Shown here: one piece after another, positions 9,160 to 18,084 of the stretch
Numbering within the stretch: the first letter of the stretch is position 1
Layout: each line of letters opens with the position of its first letter
Source of the DNA: Pseudomonas allokribbensis
Lineage (GTDB): Bacteria > Pseudomonadota > Gammaproteobacteria > Pseudomonadales > Pseudomonadaceae
Reading direction: 5' to 3'
Assembly: GCF_014863605.1 (NCBI RefSeq)
Contig: NZ_CP062252.1
Location: 3,977,001-4,041,000 of the forward strand
DNA length: 64,000 nucleotides
Translations under genes and position numbers: made by a program
The notes under the pieces: generated by a model
Databases searched by the model: none
Told to the model about the DNA's origin: nothing
The model's input: only the letters and a program-made list of their open reading frames with translations

Positions 9160-11484
9160 TCAGGCCACCGACGACGGGATCAGGTTGCTCGCCTCGGCCG
9201 CCTCGAGGCGGATCGCCACGAACTTGGAGGTCGGCGTGTAAGTTCGGTCTCCGTAGCTTTCCAGCGGCACCAGCGGATTGGTTTCCGGGTAGTACGCAGC
9301 GGCTTGCCCCGCTGGAATGTCGTAGGCGATCAGGGTGAAACCGCTGACCCGACGCTCGCGCTCGTCGCCCCACAGCGCCACAAGATCAACCTTCTGCCCC
9401 GGTTCGAAACCGAGCCGGCGGATATCCTGCTCGTTGGCGAACACCACGTCGCGCATGCCGTAGACCCCGCGATAACGGTCGTCGAGGCCGTATAGCGTGG
9501 TGTTGTACTGATCGTGAGAACGCATGGTTTGCAGGATCAGATGCGGTTTGACCGGCAGGTTACGCACACCTTCGCTGATCAGATGCTCCGGCAGCACGCA
9601 CGGGGTGAACTGGGCTTTACCGGATTCGGTGTTCCAGACACGGTCTGAAGCGTCGTTGCCGAGGTGGAACCCACCCGGGATCAGCAGCTTCTCGTTGAAA
9701 TTCTCGAAGCCCGGAATCACGTCGGCGATCAGGTTGCGGATGCGCCCGTAGTCGCCCACCGCCCATTCCCAGTCGATCGGGTGTTTGCCCAGGGTCGCGG
9801 CGGCAATCCCGGCAATGATCGCCGGCTCGGACTTCAGGTGCGCCGACTTCGGCTTCAACTGACCGAACGACAAGTGCACCATGCTGAAGGTGTCTTCCAC
9901 GGTCACGCCTTGCGGACCTTCGGCCTGCACGTCGATATCGGTACGGCCCAGGCACGGCAGGATCAGCGCATCACGCCCGGTCACCAGATGGCTGCGGTTG
10001 AGCTTGGTCGAGATGTGCACGGTCAGGTCGAGTTTGCGCATCGCCTCGTGGGTGCGCGGGGTGTCCGGCGTGGCCTGGGCGAAGTTGCCGCCCAGACCGA
10101 TAAACACCTTGGCTTCGCCACGTTCCATGGCACCAATCGCCATGACCGTGTTGTGGCCGTGCATGCGCGGCACCTTGAAGTTGAAGCGCTTTTCCAGGGC
10201 ATCCATCAGCTCTTTCGGCGCCAGTTCGTTGATGCCCATCGTGCGGTCGCCCTGCACGTTGCTGTGGCCACGCACCGGTGACAGCCCGGCACCCGGACGG
10301 CCAACGTTGCCGCGCAGCAGTTGCAGGTTGATGACTTCCTGCAGGGTCGGCACCGAGTGCACGTGTTGGGTCAGGCCCATGGCCCAGCACATGATCACGC
10401 TCTTGGCGCGGGCATACATGCGCGCGGCCAGTTCGATGTCATGCAGCGGCACACCGGACTGCTCGACGATGTGCTCCCAGCTCGTGGCATCGACTTCGGC
10501 CAGATAGCTGTCGAGACCCGACGTGTGCTCGGCAATGAACGCGTGATCGAACACCGGTTCGCCGCCCGTGGCCTGGGCCTCACGCTCCCATTGCAGCAGG
10601 AACTTGACCATGCCGCGGATCATCGCCATGTCGCCGCCCAAGGCTGGACGGAAGTACGCGGTGTTGGTCGCTTCCCAGCCGTTGCTGAGCATTTCGATCG
10701 GGTTTTGCGGGTTCTGGAAACGCTCCAGCCCACGCTCCTTGAGCGGGTTGATGCACACCACCTGCGCGCCACGCTTCACCGCTTCACGCAACGGTTCGAG
10801 CATGCGCGGGTGGTTGGTGCCGGGGTTCTGGCCGATCACGAAAATCGCGTCGGCGTGGTGCAGGTCTTCATAGACCACGGTGCCTTTGCCGACGCCCAGG
10901 GTCTCGCCCATGCTCACCGCACTGGCTTCGTGGCACATGTTCGAGCAGTCCGGGAAGTTGTTGGTGCCGTAGGCGCGGACGAACAACTGATAGAGAAACG
11001 CTGCTTCGTTGCTGGCGCGACCCGAGGTGTAGAACTCGGCCTCGTGAGGCGATTTCAGGCCTTTGAGGTGCTTGGCGATCAGCGCGAACGCCTCGTCCCA
11101 GGTGGTCTCGACATAGCGATCGACCCGGGCGTCGTAGCGCATCGGATGGGTGATCCGGCCCTGGTATTCAAGCCAGTAATCGCTTTGCTCGGCCAGCGTC
11201 GACACCGTGTACTTGTTGAAGAACGCCGGATCGACCAGGCGGCCGGTGGCTTCCCAGTTCACCGCTTTGGCGCCGTTCTCGCAGAACTTCAGCATACTCG
11301 CGCCGGGTGCTTCACCCCAGGCGCAACCGGGGCAGTCGAAGCCGCCGTTCTGGTTGGTCTTGAGCATGGCGCGGATGTTTTTCAGGGCGTTTTCACTGCC
11401 CAGCCAGTTCTTGGTGAGGCTGATCACAGCGCCCCATCCTGCAGCGGCGCCCTTGTAGGGTTTGTAACGGTCGACTTGTGACAT
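9160..11484 (-). CDS. FdhF/YdeP-like molybdopterin oxidoreductase
   Basis: 774 residues. This is a DMSO-reductase superfamily molybdenum enzyme of the formate-dehydrogenase-alpha-like group. A near-N-terminal CPGCAWG Cys pair and a molybdopterin core (IFVIGQNPGTNHPRMLEPLREA, LLRGNVGRPGAGLSPVRGHSNVQGDRTMG) are followed by a C-terminal molybdopterin dinucleotide binding domain with RSHDQYNTTLYG. It lacks a twin-arginine signal, so it is probably cytoplasmic. In E. coli, YdeP has been linked to acid resistance; substrate and electron partner are unknown. It is divergent from moaA, which makes its cofactor precursor, and the two promoters share an inverted 20-base element. Confidence 0.85.
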   Translation of the reverse strand: MSQVDRYKPYKGAAAGWGAVISLTKNWLGSENALKNIRAMLKTNQNGGFDCPGCAWGEAPGASMLKFCENGAKAVNWEATGRLVDPAFFNKYTVSTLAEQSDYWLEYQGRITHPMRYDARVDRYVETTWDEAFALIAKHLKGLKSPHEAEFYTSGRASNEAAFLYQLFVRAYGTNNFPDCSNMCHEASAVSMGETLGVGKGTVVYEDLHHADAIFVIGQNPGTNHPRMLEPLREAVKRGAQVVCINPLKERGLERFQNPQNPIEMLSNGWEATNTAYFRPALGGDMAMIRGMVKFLLQWEREAQATGGEPVFDHAFIAEHTSGLDSYLAEVDATSWEHIVEQSGVPLHDIELAARMYARAKSVIMCWAMGLTQHVHSVPTLQEVINLQLLRGNVGRPGAGLSPVRGHSNVQGDRTMGINELAPKELMDALEKRFNFKVPRMHGHNTVMAIGAMERGEAKVFIGLGGNFAQATPDTPRTHEAMRKLDLTVHISTKLNRSHLVTGRDALILPCLGRTDIDVQAEGPQGVTVEDTFSMVHLSFGQLKPKSAHLKSEPAIIAGIAAATLGKHPIDWEWAVGDYGRIRNLIADVIPGFENFNEKLLIPGGFHLGNDASDRVWNTESGKAQFTPCVLPEHLISEGVRNLPVKPHLILQTMRSHDQYNTTLYGLDDRYRGVYGMRDVVFANEQDIRRLGFEPGQKVDLVALWGDERERRVSGFTLIAYDIPAGQAAAYYPETNPLVPLESYGDRTYTPTSKFVAIRLEAAEASNLIPSSVA

Positions 11485-11589
11485 GGGACTTCTCCATGAC
11501 GATGCACACAGGCAAAAACCTGATCGGGTTTAAACAGCGACGACTGACTTTCAAGTTCAAAAGTGGTCGTTTCGTTTGACGGGGCCAAG

Positions 11590-11632
11590 GATATGAACCG
11601 CTGCAAAAACTTGTCTAATCGCTATTAATGAC
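11590..11632 (-). promoter_or_regulatory. candidate promoter and operator for the molybdoenzyme gene
   Basis: Reading the minus strand, GTCATTAATAGCGATTAGAC (11632 to 11613) ends in a -35-like TTAGAC. After 17 bases comes a -10-like CATATC (11595-11590). A nearly identical 20-mer, differing at two transitions, sits in the opposite orientation at 11748-11767 and covers the -35 of the moaA promoter. Two copies in the same position relative to divergent promoters suggest a shared operator. The rest of the 356-base intergenic region (11485-11840) is AT-richer than its surroundings and shows nothing else I can name. Confidence 0.4.
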
Positions 11633-11747
11633 TGCGTTATCGAAAGCATCTATCACGGCGTTAAACCCTTTAAATACGGGCACTTGCAAAACTAAGAGAC
11701 GCAAAAACCGGAAGGATTATTTCATCATCGACAGCATCAATCGGCCG

Positions 11748-11789
11748 GTCATTAATAGTGATTGGACGCTGTCATAAGTTGCTCATAAC
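11748..11789 (+). promoter_or_regulatory. candidate promoter and operator for moaA
   Basis: GTCATTAATAGTGATTGGAC (11748-11767) ends in a -35-like TTGGAC (11762-11767). A 16-base spacer leads to a -10-like CATAAC (11784-11789), with an expected start near 11796. The 20-mer is the inverted counterpart of 11613-11632. I do not recognise it as a ModE, NarL or Anr site. Confidence 0.45.
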
Positions 11790-11840
11790 CTGCGCCGACC
11801 CAATCCCTTCAATAGCGGATTTCACCCAAGCGAGGCTGTC

Positions 11841-12839
11841 ATGTCAGAGCGCGTCTTGATCGATGGTTACAACCGCCGCGTCGACTACCTGCGTATGTCG
11901 GTCACCGACCGCTGCGACTTTCGCTGCGTGTATTGCATGGCTGAAGACATGCAGTTTCTGCCACGCCAACGGGTACTGACGCTGGAGGAGATCTATCAAC
12001 TGGCGCAGAGCTTTGTCGCACTGGGCACCCGCAAGATCCGCCTGACCGGCGGTGAGCCGCTGATTCGTCCCGGCGTCGTCGGGTTGTGCAAGCAGATTGC
12101 TGCCCTGCCCGGCCTGCGCGAGTTGTGCCTGACCACCAACGGTTCGCAGCTCGGCAAACTCGCCAGCCCGCTGTTCGACGCCGGGGTCAAGCGCCTCAAC
12201 GTCAGCCTCGACAGCCTTGACCCTGTGCTTTTCAAACAAATGACCCGCACCGGCGACCTGGCACAAGTGATCAACGGCATAGATGCCGCCCGCGAGGCCG
12301 GATTTACCCGCACTAAACTCAACTGCGTGGTGATGCAGGGCCGCAACGATCACGAGATCAACGACCTGGTGCAGTTCGCCATCGAGCGGGATCTGGACAT
12401 TTCCTTTATCGAGGAAATGCCGCTGGGCATCATCAGCGAACACAGTCGCGCCGAGTCGTTCTTTTCCAGCACCCAGGTGCGCGAAAAGATCGCCGAACGC
12501 TACACCCTGATCGATTCCGCCGAGTCGACCCAGGGCCCGTCGCGTTACTGGCGGCTGGCAGAAGCGCCGCACATTCGGCTGGGGTTCATTTCGCCCCACA
12601 GCCACAACTTCTGCGGCACCTGCAACCGGGTGCGGCTGACGGTCGAGGGGCGTTTGCTACTGTGTCTGGGGAACGAGCATTCGGTGGATTTGAAAGCGGT
12701 GCTGCGCGCCCATCCGGGTCAACCGGAGCGGCTGGAGAAAGCGATCATCGAAGCGATGAAGCTCAAGCCTTACCGGCACAACTTTGAAGTGAACGACGAC
12801 GTGCAAGTGGTGCGTTTCATGAACATGACCGGCGGCTGA
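11841..12839 (+). CDS. moaA: GTP 3',8-cyclase MoaA
   Basis: 332 residues. This radical-SAM enzyme performs the first step of molybdenum cofactor synthesis, converting GTP to 3',8-cyclo-GTP. The N-terminal cluster motif CDFRCVYC (Cys 25, 29, 32) binds the SAM-cleaving 4Fe-4S. The C-terminal [18 protein letters not shown] supplies the second 4Fe-4S, which binds GTP. The protein ends in the Gly-Gly needed for activity (MTGG). It starts at an ATG after GAGG. The gene stands alone from other moa genes and is divergent from a molybdoenzyme gene, which suggests dedicated supply; other moa genes must lie elsewhere. Confidence 0.95.
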   Translation: MSERVLIDGYNRRVDYLRMSVTDRCDFRCVYCMAEDMQFLPRQRVLTLEEIYQLAQSFVALGTRKIRLTGGEPLIRPGVVGLCKQIAALPGLRELCLTTNGSQLGKLASPLFDAGVKRLNVSLDSLDPVLFKQMTRTGDLAQVINGIDAAREAGFTRTKLNCVVMQGRNDHEINDLVQFAIERDLDISFIEEMPLGIISEHSRAESFFSSTQVREKIAERYTLIDSAESTQGPSRYWRLAEAPHIRLGFISPHSHNFCGTCNRVRLTVEGRLLLCLGNEHSVDLKAVLRAHPGQPERLEKAIIEAMKLKPYRHNFEVNDDVQVVRFMNMTGG

Positions 12840-12867
12840 ACCGCCACGTTTTCAAGGCAAAAAAAGC

Positions 12868-13767
12868 ATGATCATCCGGCCCAAGATCAATCAGTTCGCC
12901 GTCCTGTTTACCCTCAAGGGTTCGATTGCCAAGCGCATCGCCCTGCGCACCCTGATGGTCACGCTGCTGGCGTCGGCCATCGTGCTGGTGGAAATGCTCC
13001 ACCCGAGCAACTTCACCAAGGTCAACGCCACGCCGTTCACCTTGCTCGGTCTGTCACTGTCGATCTTCATGAATTTTCGCAACAACGCCTGCTACGACCG
13101 CTGGTACGAAGCGCGCAAGGCCTGGGGTGAGGTGATCGTGCATGTGCGTTCGGTGATTCGCGAAACCCACGTCATCCGCGAATCGGCGCAGCGCCGTCTG
13201 TTGCTGCTGAATCTCTGCGGCTTTGCCCATGCCCTGAACGCGCGGTTGCGCCGGGAAAACGAAGCCGCCGCCAGCGCCGAATGGATCACTCCACAACACG
13301 ATGCACAGGTGCCGGACTACAGCGGGCGCATCCTGCAAACCGTCGGCCAGCAATGTTCCGATCTGCATGAAGCGGGCGACCTCAGTGAATGGCGCTACAT
13401 GCTGCTGGCCAATCACCTGACCAGCCTGACCCAAGCGCAAGCGGTGTGCGAGCGGATCAAGAACACGCCGCTGCCCTTCCCTTACACCCTGCTGCTGCAC
13501 CGCACGATCTACCTGTTCTGCATCCTGCTGCCGTTCGCCATGGCCGAACCGCTGGGCTGGCTGACGCCGCTGTTCACGGCGATTGTCAGCTACACCTTTT
13601 TCGGTCTGGATGCGATTGCCGATGAGCTGGAAGATCCGTTCGGCCGGGATGAAAACGACCTGCCAACCGATGCGCTGGTGCGTGGCATCGAGCGGGATAT
13701 TCTCTCGGAGCTGGGCACCGAGCCGTTGCCACCGGCGCTGAAGCCCGTGGACTACGTGCTGAGTTGA
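12868..13767 (+). CDS. bestrophin-family (UPF0187) membrane channel protein
   Basis: 299 residues with four hydrophobic segments: two near the N-terminus (about residues 27-45 and 52-68) and two around 205-245. The NNACYDRWYEARKAWG segment after the second helix and a near-C-terminal ELEDPFGRDENDLP are hallmarks of the bacterial bestrophin homologues. These form pentameric ion channels in the inner membrane; characterised bacterial members conduct cations. It follows moaA by 28 bases and may be co-transcribed, although no functional link is evident. Confidence 0.85.
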   Translation: MIIRPKINQFAVLFTLKGSIAKRIALRTLMVTLLASAIVLVEMLHPSNFTKVNATPFTLLGLSLSIFMNFRNNACYDRWYEARKAWGEVIVHVRSVIRETHVIRESAQRRLLLLNLCGFAHALNARLRRENEAAASAEWITPQHDAQVPDYSGRILQTVGQQCSDLHEAGDLSEWRYMLLANHLTSLTQAQAVCERIKNTPLPFPYTLLLHRTIYLFCILLPFAMAEPLGWLTPLFTAIVSYTFFGLDAIADELEDPFGRDENDLPTDALVRGIERDILSELGTEPLPPALKPVDYVLS

Positions 13768-13774
13768 TCCGACA

Positions 13775-13793
13775 CCTCCCCCTTCAGGGGAGG
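13775..13793. terminator. short hairpin between convergent genes
   Basis: A seven-base-pair stem CCTCCCC/GGGGAGG with a five-base loop lies between the stops of the bestrophin and RstB-like genes. The T-run on either side is weak, so termination strength is uncertain. Confidence 0.5.
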
Positions 13794-13801
13794 AAATTCA
13801 A

Positions 13802-15088
13802 TCAATCCAGATGTGCCCAGGTCATGCGGAACGACGCCCCGCCCCACCGTGAATCGCCAACCTCGACCCGGCCGCCATGGGATTGCGACACTCGCCGCAC
13901 CAATGCCAGTCCGAGGCCGAAACCGCCAGTACGGCGGTCGCGGCTGGCGTCCAGGCGCGAGAACGGTTCGAAAATCTTCTCCCGACCGGCCAGCGGTACA
14001 CCCGGGCCGTCGTCATTGACCTGCACTTCGTATTGATCGCCGATGCGCACCAGCGACACCTCGACTCGCTGCTCGGCATAACGAATGGCATTGCGCAGCA
14101 GATTGATCACCGCCCGCGCCATGAAACGCGGCTCGATCCGCACTTCTTCGACCCGGCATTCTCCGATCAGCAATTGCACCCCGGCGGCCTCGGCTTCCAG
14201 GGCGACGCTGCCCACCACACTGTCGAGCCAGTTGGCGGCTTGAATGTTTTCACGGGTGATGACCGTCGCGCCGCGTTCGAGGCTGGCGTAGGTCAGCAGC
14301 TCGGAGACCATCTCTTCCAGCTCGCCAAGGTCGGCGTACATGTCGGCGATCAGTTCGCGGTTCTGGCTGGCGTCCGGTTGTTGCTTGAGCTGGTCGAGTT
14401 CGAACGACAGCCGGGCAATCGGCGTGCGCAGTTCATGGGACACGGCATTGGTCAGTTCGCGCTGATTGGCGATCAGGCCTTCGATGCGCGCCGCCATCAG
14501 GTTGAAGTGTTCGGCCAGATCGCGAATGTTCGAGCGTTTGGAGAGCTGGATGCGCGACGAGAGGTCGTTGTCGCCGAATCGCTCGGCGGCCAGTCGCAGT
14601 TTTTCCAGATCGCGCCAGTGCGGACGGACCCAGAAGTACAGGACGATGCCAAGCAGCACCGCCAGCATCAGATAGGCCGCTGCGATGTAGAACGGCATCA
14701 GGCTCGGCTCGGGCGGCAATTTGATGCTGAGCACCTGCGAACCGCCGTCGATGTTGCTGATGAACTGGGTGTAGTTGTCGCGAATCACCAACAGGTTCTG
14801 TGCCAGTTCAGCCTTTTCCTCGGGCGTCAGGGCCAGTTGATCGGACTCGATCAGGTTCAACGTCAGCCCGTAATGCGGACGCAACGCCTCCAGTTGCGCC
14901 TCGCGCGCCGCTCCTTGCTGGTCGCGCATGTGCTCGATCAGCGACCAGGCCTGGCCCCGCACCGCCTCGCGGTTGTAGGCCTGCATCTGGTTGTCGAGCA
15001 ACGCGTTGAAGGTGTGTTCGACGGTTTGCAGCGCCGCCACCAGCCCGACTGTCATCACCAGAAACAGTCCCAGAAATAACCGCAGCAT
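13802..15088 (-). CDS. rstB: RstB-like sensor histidine kinase
   Basis: 428 residues. One membrane segment is at residues 3-22, a second near 150-175 follows a periplasmic domain of about 125 residues, and then a HAMP linker. The H-box is NAVSHELRTPIARLSFELDQL, the N-box is INLLRNAIRYA, and the ATPase glycine motifs are DDGPGVP and GGFGLGLALVRR. It is the partner of the RstA-like regulator encoded directly upstream; that stop and this ATG abut with no gap. In enteric bacteria RstAB is tied to PhoPQ and acid/iron stress. Whether that holds here is unknown, and the symbol rests mostly on the regulator's similarity. Confidence 0.8.
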   Translation of the reverse strand: MLRLFLGLFLVMTVGLVAALQTVEHTFNALLDNQMQAYNREAVRGQAWSLIEHMRDQQGAAREAQLEALRPHYGLTLNLIESDQLALTPEEKAELAQNLLVIRDNYTQFISNIDGGSQVLSIKLPPEPSLMPFYIAAAYLMLAVLLGIVLYFWVRPHWRDLEKLRLAAERFGDNDLSSRIQLSKRSNIRDLAEHFNLMAARIEGLIANQRELTNAVSHELRTPIARLSFELDQLKQQPDASQNRELIADMYADLGELEEMVSELLTYASLERGATVITRENIQAANWLDSVVGSVALEAEAAGVQLLIGECRVEEVRIEPRFMARAVINLLRNAIRYAEQRVEVSLVRIGDQYEVQVNDDGPGVPLAGREKIFEPFSRLDASRDRRTGGFGLGLALVRRVSQSHGGRVEVGDSRWGGASFRMTWAHLD

Positions 15089-15796
15089 CTACAGCTCCCA
15101 CGCGAACGGATTGAACAGATAGCCCTTGCCCCACACGGTCTTGATGCACACCGGTTCGCGGGGATTGTCCTTGAGTTTGTTGCGCAACTTGCTGATGTAC
15201 ACATCGACGCTGCGATTGAGGCCATCGAAAGCGATGCCACGCATGCGATTGAGAATGTCATCGCGCGACAGGATATTGCCGGCGGCACTGGCCAGCAGCC
15301 ACAGCAGTTCGAATTCCATGGTGGTCAGCTCGATCAACTCGCCCGCCAGACGCACTTCGCGGCAACTGCGATCGATGATCAGATTGCCGAACTCCAGCGA
15401 GCTGACCACGCCACTGTCCGGCACCTGCCGGCGTTGCAGCGCGCGCAGACGCGCGAGCAGGACCGGCGGTTTGATCGGTTTGATCACGTAGTCATCGGCC
15501 CCGGACTCCAGGCCCAGAATGTGGTCGAGGTCGTCTTCCTTGGCGGTCAGGATGACAATCGGCGTATCCGACACGCTGCGGATTTCCCGGCACACGTGCA
15601 GGCCACTCTGCCCCGGCAGCATCAGGTCGAGCACCACCACTTTGGGCTTGAATTCAAGAAACGCTGCCACGGCCAGATCGCCGCGATGCACCGTGCGTAC
15701 CTCGTAGCCGTGTTGTTCGAGAAAGTGCGCGATCAGCGCGGCCAGGCGCTCATCGTCTTCCACCAGCAGGACTCTGCCAAAACCCAGGTTATCCAT
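15089..15796 (-). CDS. rstA: RstA-like response regulator, OmpR family
   Basis: 235 residues from ATG 15796; a TTG at 15811 lies too close to its GAGG. The receiver has acidic residues at 14-15 and the phospho-acceptor Asp near residue 57 (VVVLDLMLPGQSG), with the Lys in DDYVIKP. The winged helix ends RGIAFDGLNRSVDVYISKLR and VWGKGYLFNPFAWE, which closely follows the enteric RstA C-terminus (RGVSYDGLDRSVDVAISRLR, GYLFAPHAWE) as I remember it. It forms a tight operon with the kinase. Confidence 0.85.
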   Translation of the reverse strand: MDNLGFGRVLLVEDDERLAALIAHFLEQHGYEVRTVHRGDLAVAAFLEFKPKVVVLDLMLPGQSGLHVCREIRSVSDTPIVILTAKEDDLDHILGLESGADDYVIKPIKPPVLLARLRALQRRQVPDSGVVSSLEFGNLIIDRSCREVRLAGELIELTTMEFELLWLLASAAGNILSRDDILNRMRGIAFDGLNRSVDVYISKLRNKLKDNPREPVCIKTVWGKGYLFNPFAWEL

Positions 15797-15874
15797 AACA
15801 ACCGTCGCCAACCCTCAGTGAAGTGGGCGCCATTATGGAGGCATTCGCGGGCGAGACGTTTATCGCAGGCAGCA

Positions 15875-15899
15875 AAAACCGGCCACTTGGGCCGGTTTT
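15875..15899 (-). terminator. rho-independent terminator after miaE
   Basis: A ten-base-pair stem AAAACCGGCC/GGCCGGTTTT with a five-base loop is followed by T residues on the minus strand. It sits 37 bases beyond the miaE stop and separates miaE from the rstAB operon. Confidence 0.8.
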
Positions 15900-15935
15900 C
15901 GTTGATGTTTCATACTCTTAAGAGTTTTTAACAAT

Positions 15936-16544
15936 TCATGCCGCGACGGGCACACCGCTGTGGAAACGGAATTCCTCGTCCGGCGATTCGATCAGGTCCT
16001 GCTCGGCGGCGCGGACTTTCTCGATCACCTGGGCAATGTCCTTGGCGTCACCGTACTGGTAGGCCAGTTTCAGATAACCCTGGAAATGCCGGGCCTCGCT
16101 TTTCAGCAGGCCGAAGTAAAACTTGCCGAGTTCTTCGTCCAGATGCGGCACCAGTGCTTCGAACCGCTCGCAACTGCGCGCTTCGATGAAGGCGCCGACC
16201 ACCAGGGTGTCGACCAGTTTCACCGGCTCGTGGCTGCGCACCACTTTGCGCAGGCTCGAAGCATAACGGCCGGCGTGCAGCTGGCGCAGTTCGATCTTGC
16301 GCCGCTTCATGATGCGCATGACCTGTTCGTGGTGAACCAGTTCTTCCCGGGCCAGACGCGACATCATGTTGATCAGATCGACGTGGGAATGGTACTTGGC
16401 GATCAGGCTCAACGCGGTGCTGGCGGCCTTGAACTCGCAGTTCTTGTGGTCGATCAGCAGGGTTTCCTGATCGGCCAGCGCGGCCTGGACCCAGGCGTCA
16501 GGCGTGCGGCAACCAAGGAATTCGTGGATTTCGGGAAGGATCAT
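15936..16544 (-). CDS. miaE: tRNA 2-methylthio-N6-isopentenyl adenosine-37 hydroxylase MiaE
   Basis: 202 residues from ATG 16544, preceded by GTGAG; a TTG at 16559 would add five residues. It is a ferritin-like four-helix di-iron protein. Metal-ligand motifs are visible as LADQETLLIDHKNCEFKAA, REELVHHEQV, EARSCERFE and KSEARHF. MiaE uses oxygen to hydroxylate the isopentenyl group of modified A37 in tRNAs reading UNN codons. It is monocistronic, divergent from the universal stress gene, with a terminator downstream. Its oxygen dependence makes the Anr box in the shared intergenic region notable. Confidence 0.9.
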   Translation of the reverse strand: MILPEIHEFLGCRTPDAWVQAALADQETLLIDHKNCEFKAASTALSLIAKYHSHVDLINMMSRLAREELVHHEQVMRIMKRRKIELRQLHAGRYASSLRKVVRSHEPVKLVDTLVVGAFIEARSCERFEALVPHLDEELGKFYFGLLKSEARHFQGYLKLAYQYGDAKDIAQVIEKVRAAEQDLIESPDEEFRFHSGVPVAA

Positions 16545-16621
16545 GGGGCTCACGGTCAAAAGGTGTTCGAGCGAAGGGCGCCGATTATACCGGCCTGCCC
16601 GCAGACCACCAGCCGTCCGCG

Positions 16622-16664
16622 TTGATATGCATCAAGTCGCAGACGGATGAGCAGCAACTATAGT
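16622..16664 (+). promoter_or_regulatory. Anr/Fnr box and promoter of the universal stress gene
   Basis: A perfect palindrome TTGATATGCATCAA at 16622-16635 matches the Fnr/Anr/Dnr consensus TTGAT-N4-ATCAA. A -10 hexamer TATAGT lies at 16659-16664. The implied start near 16671 places the box centre at about -42, the class II position for activation. The start codon follows at 16704 with GGAG before it. In P. aeruginosa several universal stress genes are Anr-activated under oxygen limitation, so this fits established regulation. Confidence 0.8.
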
Positions 16665-16703
16665 TGTGCAACGCCGTGCCTTTTCATTGCTGGAGACTCA
16701 CTC

Positions 16704-17567
16704 ATGCAAGCCATTCGCAGCATTCTGGTGGTCATCGAACCCGAACACGCGGAAAGCCTGGCGCTCAAGCGCGCCAAGCTGATCGCCGGGGTGACCCAGG
16801 CCCATCTGCACCTGCTGGTCTGCGACAAGAAGCACGATCACGCCGGCATGCTCAGCGTGCTCAAGGCCGCGCTGCTGGCGGACGGTTATAGCGTCACCAC
16901 CGAACAGGCGTGGAACGAGAGCCTGCACGAAACCATCATCGATGTGCAGCAAGCCGAAGGCTGCGGGTTGGTGATCAAGCAGCACTTCCCCGACAGCTCG
17001 CTGAAAAAAGCCCTGCTGACCCCGGCGGACTGGAAACTGCTGCGCCACTGCCCTACTCCGGTGCTGCTGGTGAAGACCTCGGCCTCCTGGAAAGACCGAG
17101 TGATTCTGGTGGCGGTCGATGTGGGCAATGCCGATGGCGAGCACCGCCACCTGCACACCACCCTCATCGATCACGGCTATGACATCGCGAGCCTGGCCAA
17201 GGGGCATCTGCACGTCATTACCGCCCATCCGTCACCGATGCTGTCGGCGGCAGACCCGACCTTCCAGCTCAAGGAAACCATCGAGGCGCGCTATCGCGAG
17301 CAATGCCGGGCGTTCCAGGCTGAATTCGATGTCGACGACGAGCACTTGCATGTCGAGGAAGGCCCGGCGGATGTGCTGATTCCGTTCATGGCGCACAAGC
17401 TGCAGGCCGCCGTGACCGTGATTGGCACCGTGGCGCGTACCGGATTGTCAGGGGCGCTGATCGGCAATACCGCCGAAGTGGTGCTGGATGCGCTGGAAAG
17501 TGATGTGCTGGTGCTCAAGCCGCAGGAGGTTGAAGACCATCTGGTGGAATTGGCGGTGAAGCATTAA
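16704..17567 (+). CDS. tandem-domain universal stress protein, UspE-like
   Basis: 287 residues from the ATG that follows GGAG. It contains two Usp domains, about residues 1-140 and 150-287. The first starts AIRSILVVIEPEHAESLALKRAKL. The second ends VTVIGTVARTGLSGALIGNTAEVVLDALESDVLVLKP, which includes the G-x2-G-x9-G(S/T)-like nucleotide loop in a somewhat altered form. Tandem Usp proteins help survival under anaerobic energy stress in Pseudomonas. The perfect Anr box at 16622 strongly suggests induction at low oxygen. No further genes share the transcript. Confidence 0.88.
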   Translation: MQAIRSILVVIEPEHAESLALKRAKLIAGVTQAHLHLLVCDKKHDHAGMLSVLKAALLADGYSVTTEQAWNESLHETIIDVQQAEGCGLVIKQHFPDSSLKKALLTPADWKLLRHCPTPVLLVKTSASWKDRVILVAVDVGNADGEHRHLHTTLIDHGYDIASLAKGHLHVITAHPSPMLSAADPTFQLKETIEARYREQCRAFQAEFDVDDEHLHVEEGPADVLIPFMAHKLQAAVTVIGTVARTGLSGALIGNTAEVVLDALESDVLVLKPQEVEDHLVELAVKH

Positions 17568-17581
17568 GCATTGCGGGTCAC

Positions 17582-17607
17582 CCTGTGGCGAGCTCACTCG
17601 CCACAGG
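17582..17607. repeat. 11-bp palindromic hairpin, intergenic
   Basis: CCTGTGGCGAG (17582-17592) pairs perfectly with CTCGCCACAGG (17597-17607) around a four-base loop, between two convergent genes. There is no T-run, so it is not a classical terminator. It resembles dispersed P. fluorescens palindromes but is a different family from the REPs at 51.8, 60.7 and 63.5 kb. Confidence 0.55.
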
Positions 17608-17613
17608 TAACGC

Positions 17614-18084
17614 TCATTCGCCCAGCGCATCCTTCAGAAAACCGGGTGCGATGTAGCGCTGATAGTGCGCTTCCGACAGCAGGAAAAATTCCCGATCAAT
17701 GGCATCGCGCAGTTCCGGCAGGTTCCAGTCGCGAAACTCCGGCAGCAGCACCATCCCGTAGGCTTCCAGATTAATGATCACCCGCGCGCCCCGGGCGATC
17801 AGCTGATAGGCCCAGCAATATTCCGATTGGTGCGGCACGAAGCGGATCTTGCGCTGTTCCAGTTGCAGGCGCAGCCGCGCCGGGTCGAAGACCTCGACCT
17901 TGCTGGCCATCACTTGTGACAGCAATTGCTCAAGACGCAGCCACACCGCGCGTTTTTCTTCCTCGTTGTAACCGTTCCAGTGGATCACTTCGTGGTGGAA
18001 ACGCTTGCAGCCACGGCACACCAGATCACCGTAAACAGTGGAGCAGAGGCCGACGCAGGGGGTCTTGATGGTCTGATTGGGCAT
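17614..18084 (-). CDS. DUF1289 domain protein
   Basis: 156 residues from ATG 18084; an upstream ATG at 18144 would add 20 residues. Right after the start it carries the DUF1289 cysteine pattern TPCVGLCSTVYGDLVCRGCKR (four Cys), which probably binds a metal or Fe-S cluster. The C-terminal half (about residues 60-156) has no recognisable motif and is longer than the minimal DUF1289 proteins. No strong ribosome site precedes either ATG. It is monocistronic and convergent with the universal stress gene. Function is unknown. Confidence 0.8.
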   Translation of the reverse strand: MPNQTIKTPCVGLCSTVYGDLVCRGCKRFHHEVIHWNGYNEEEKRAVWLRLEQLLSQVMASKVEVFDPARLRLQLEQRKIRFVPHQSEYCWAYQLIARGARVIINLEAYGMVLLPEFRDWNLPELRDAIDREFFLLSEAHYQRYIAPGFLKDALGE

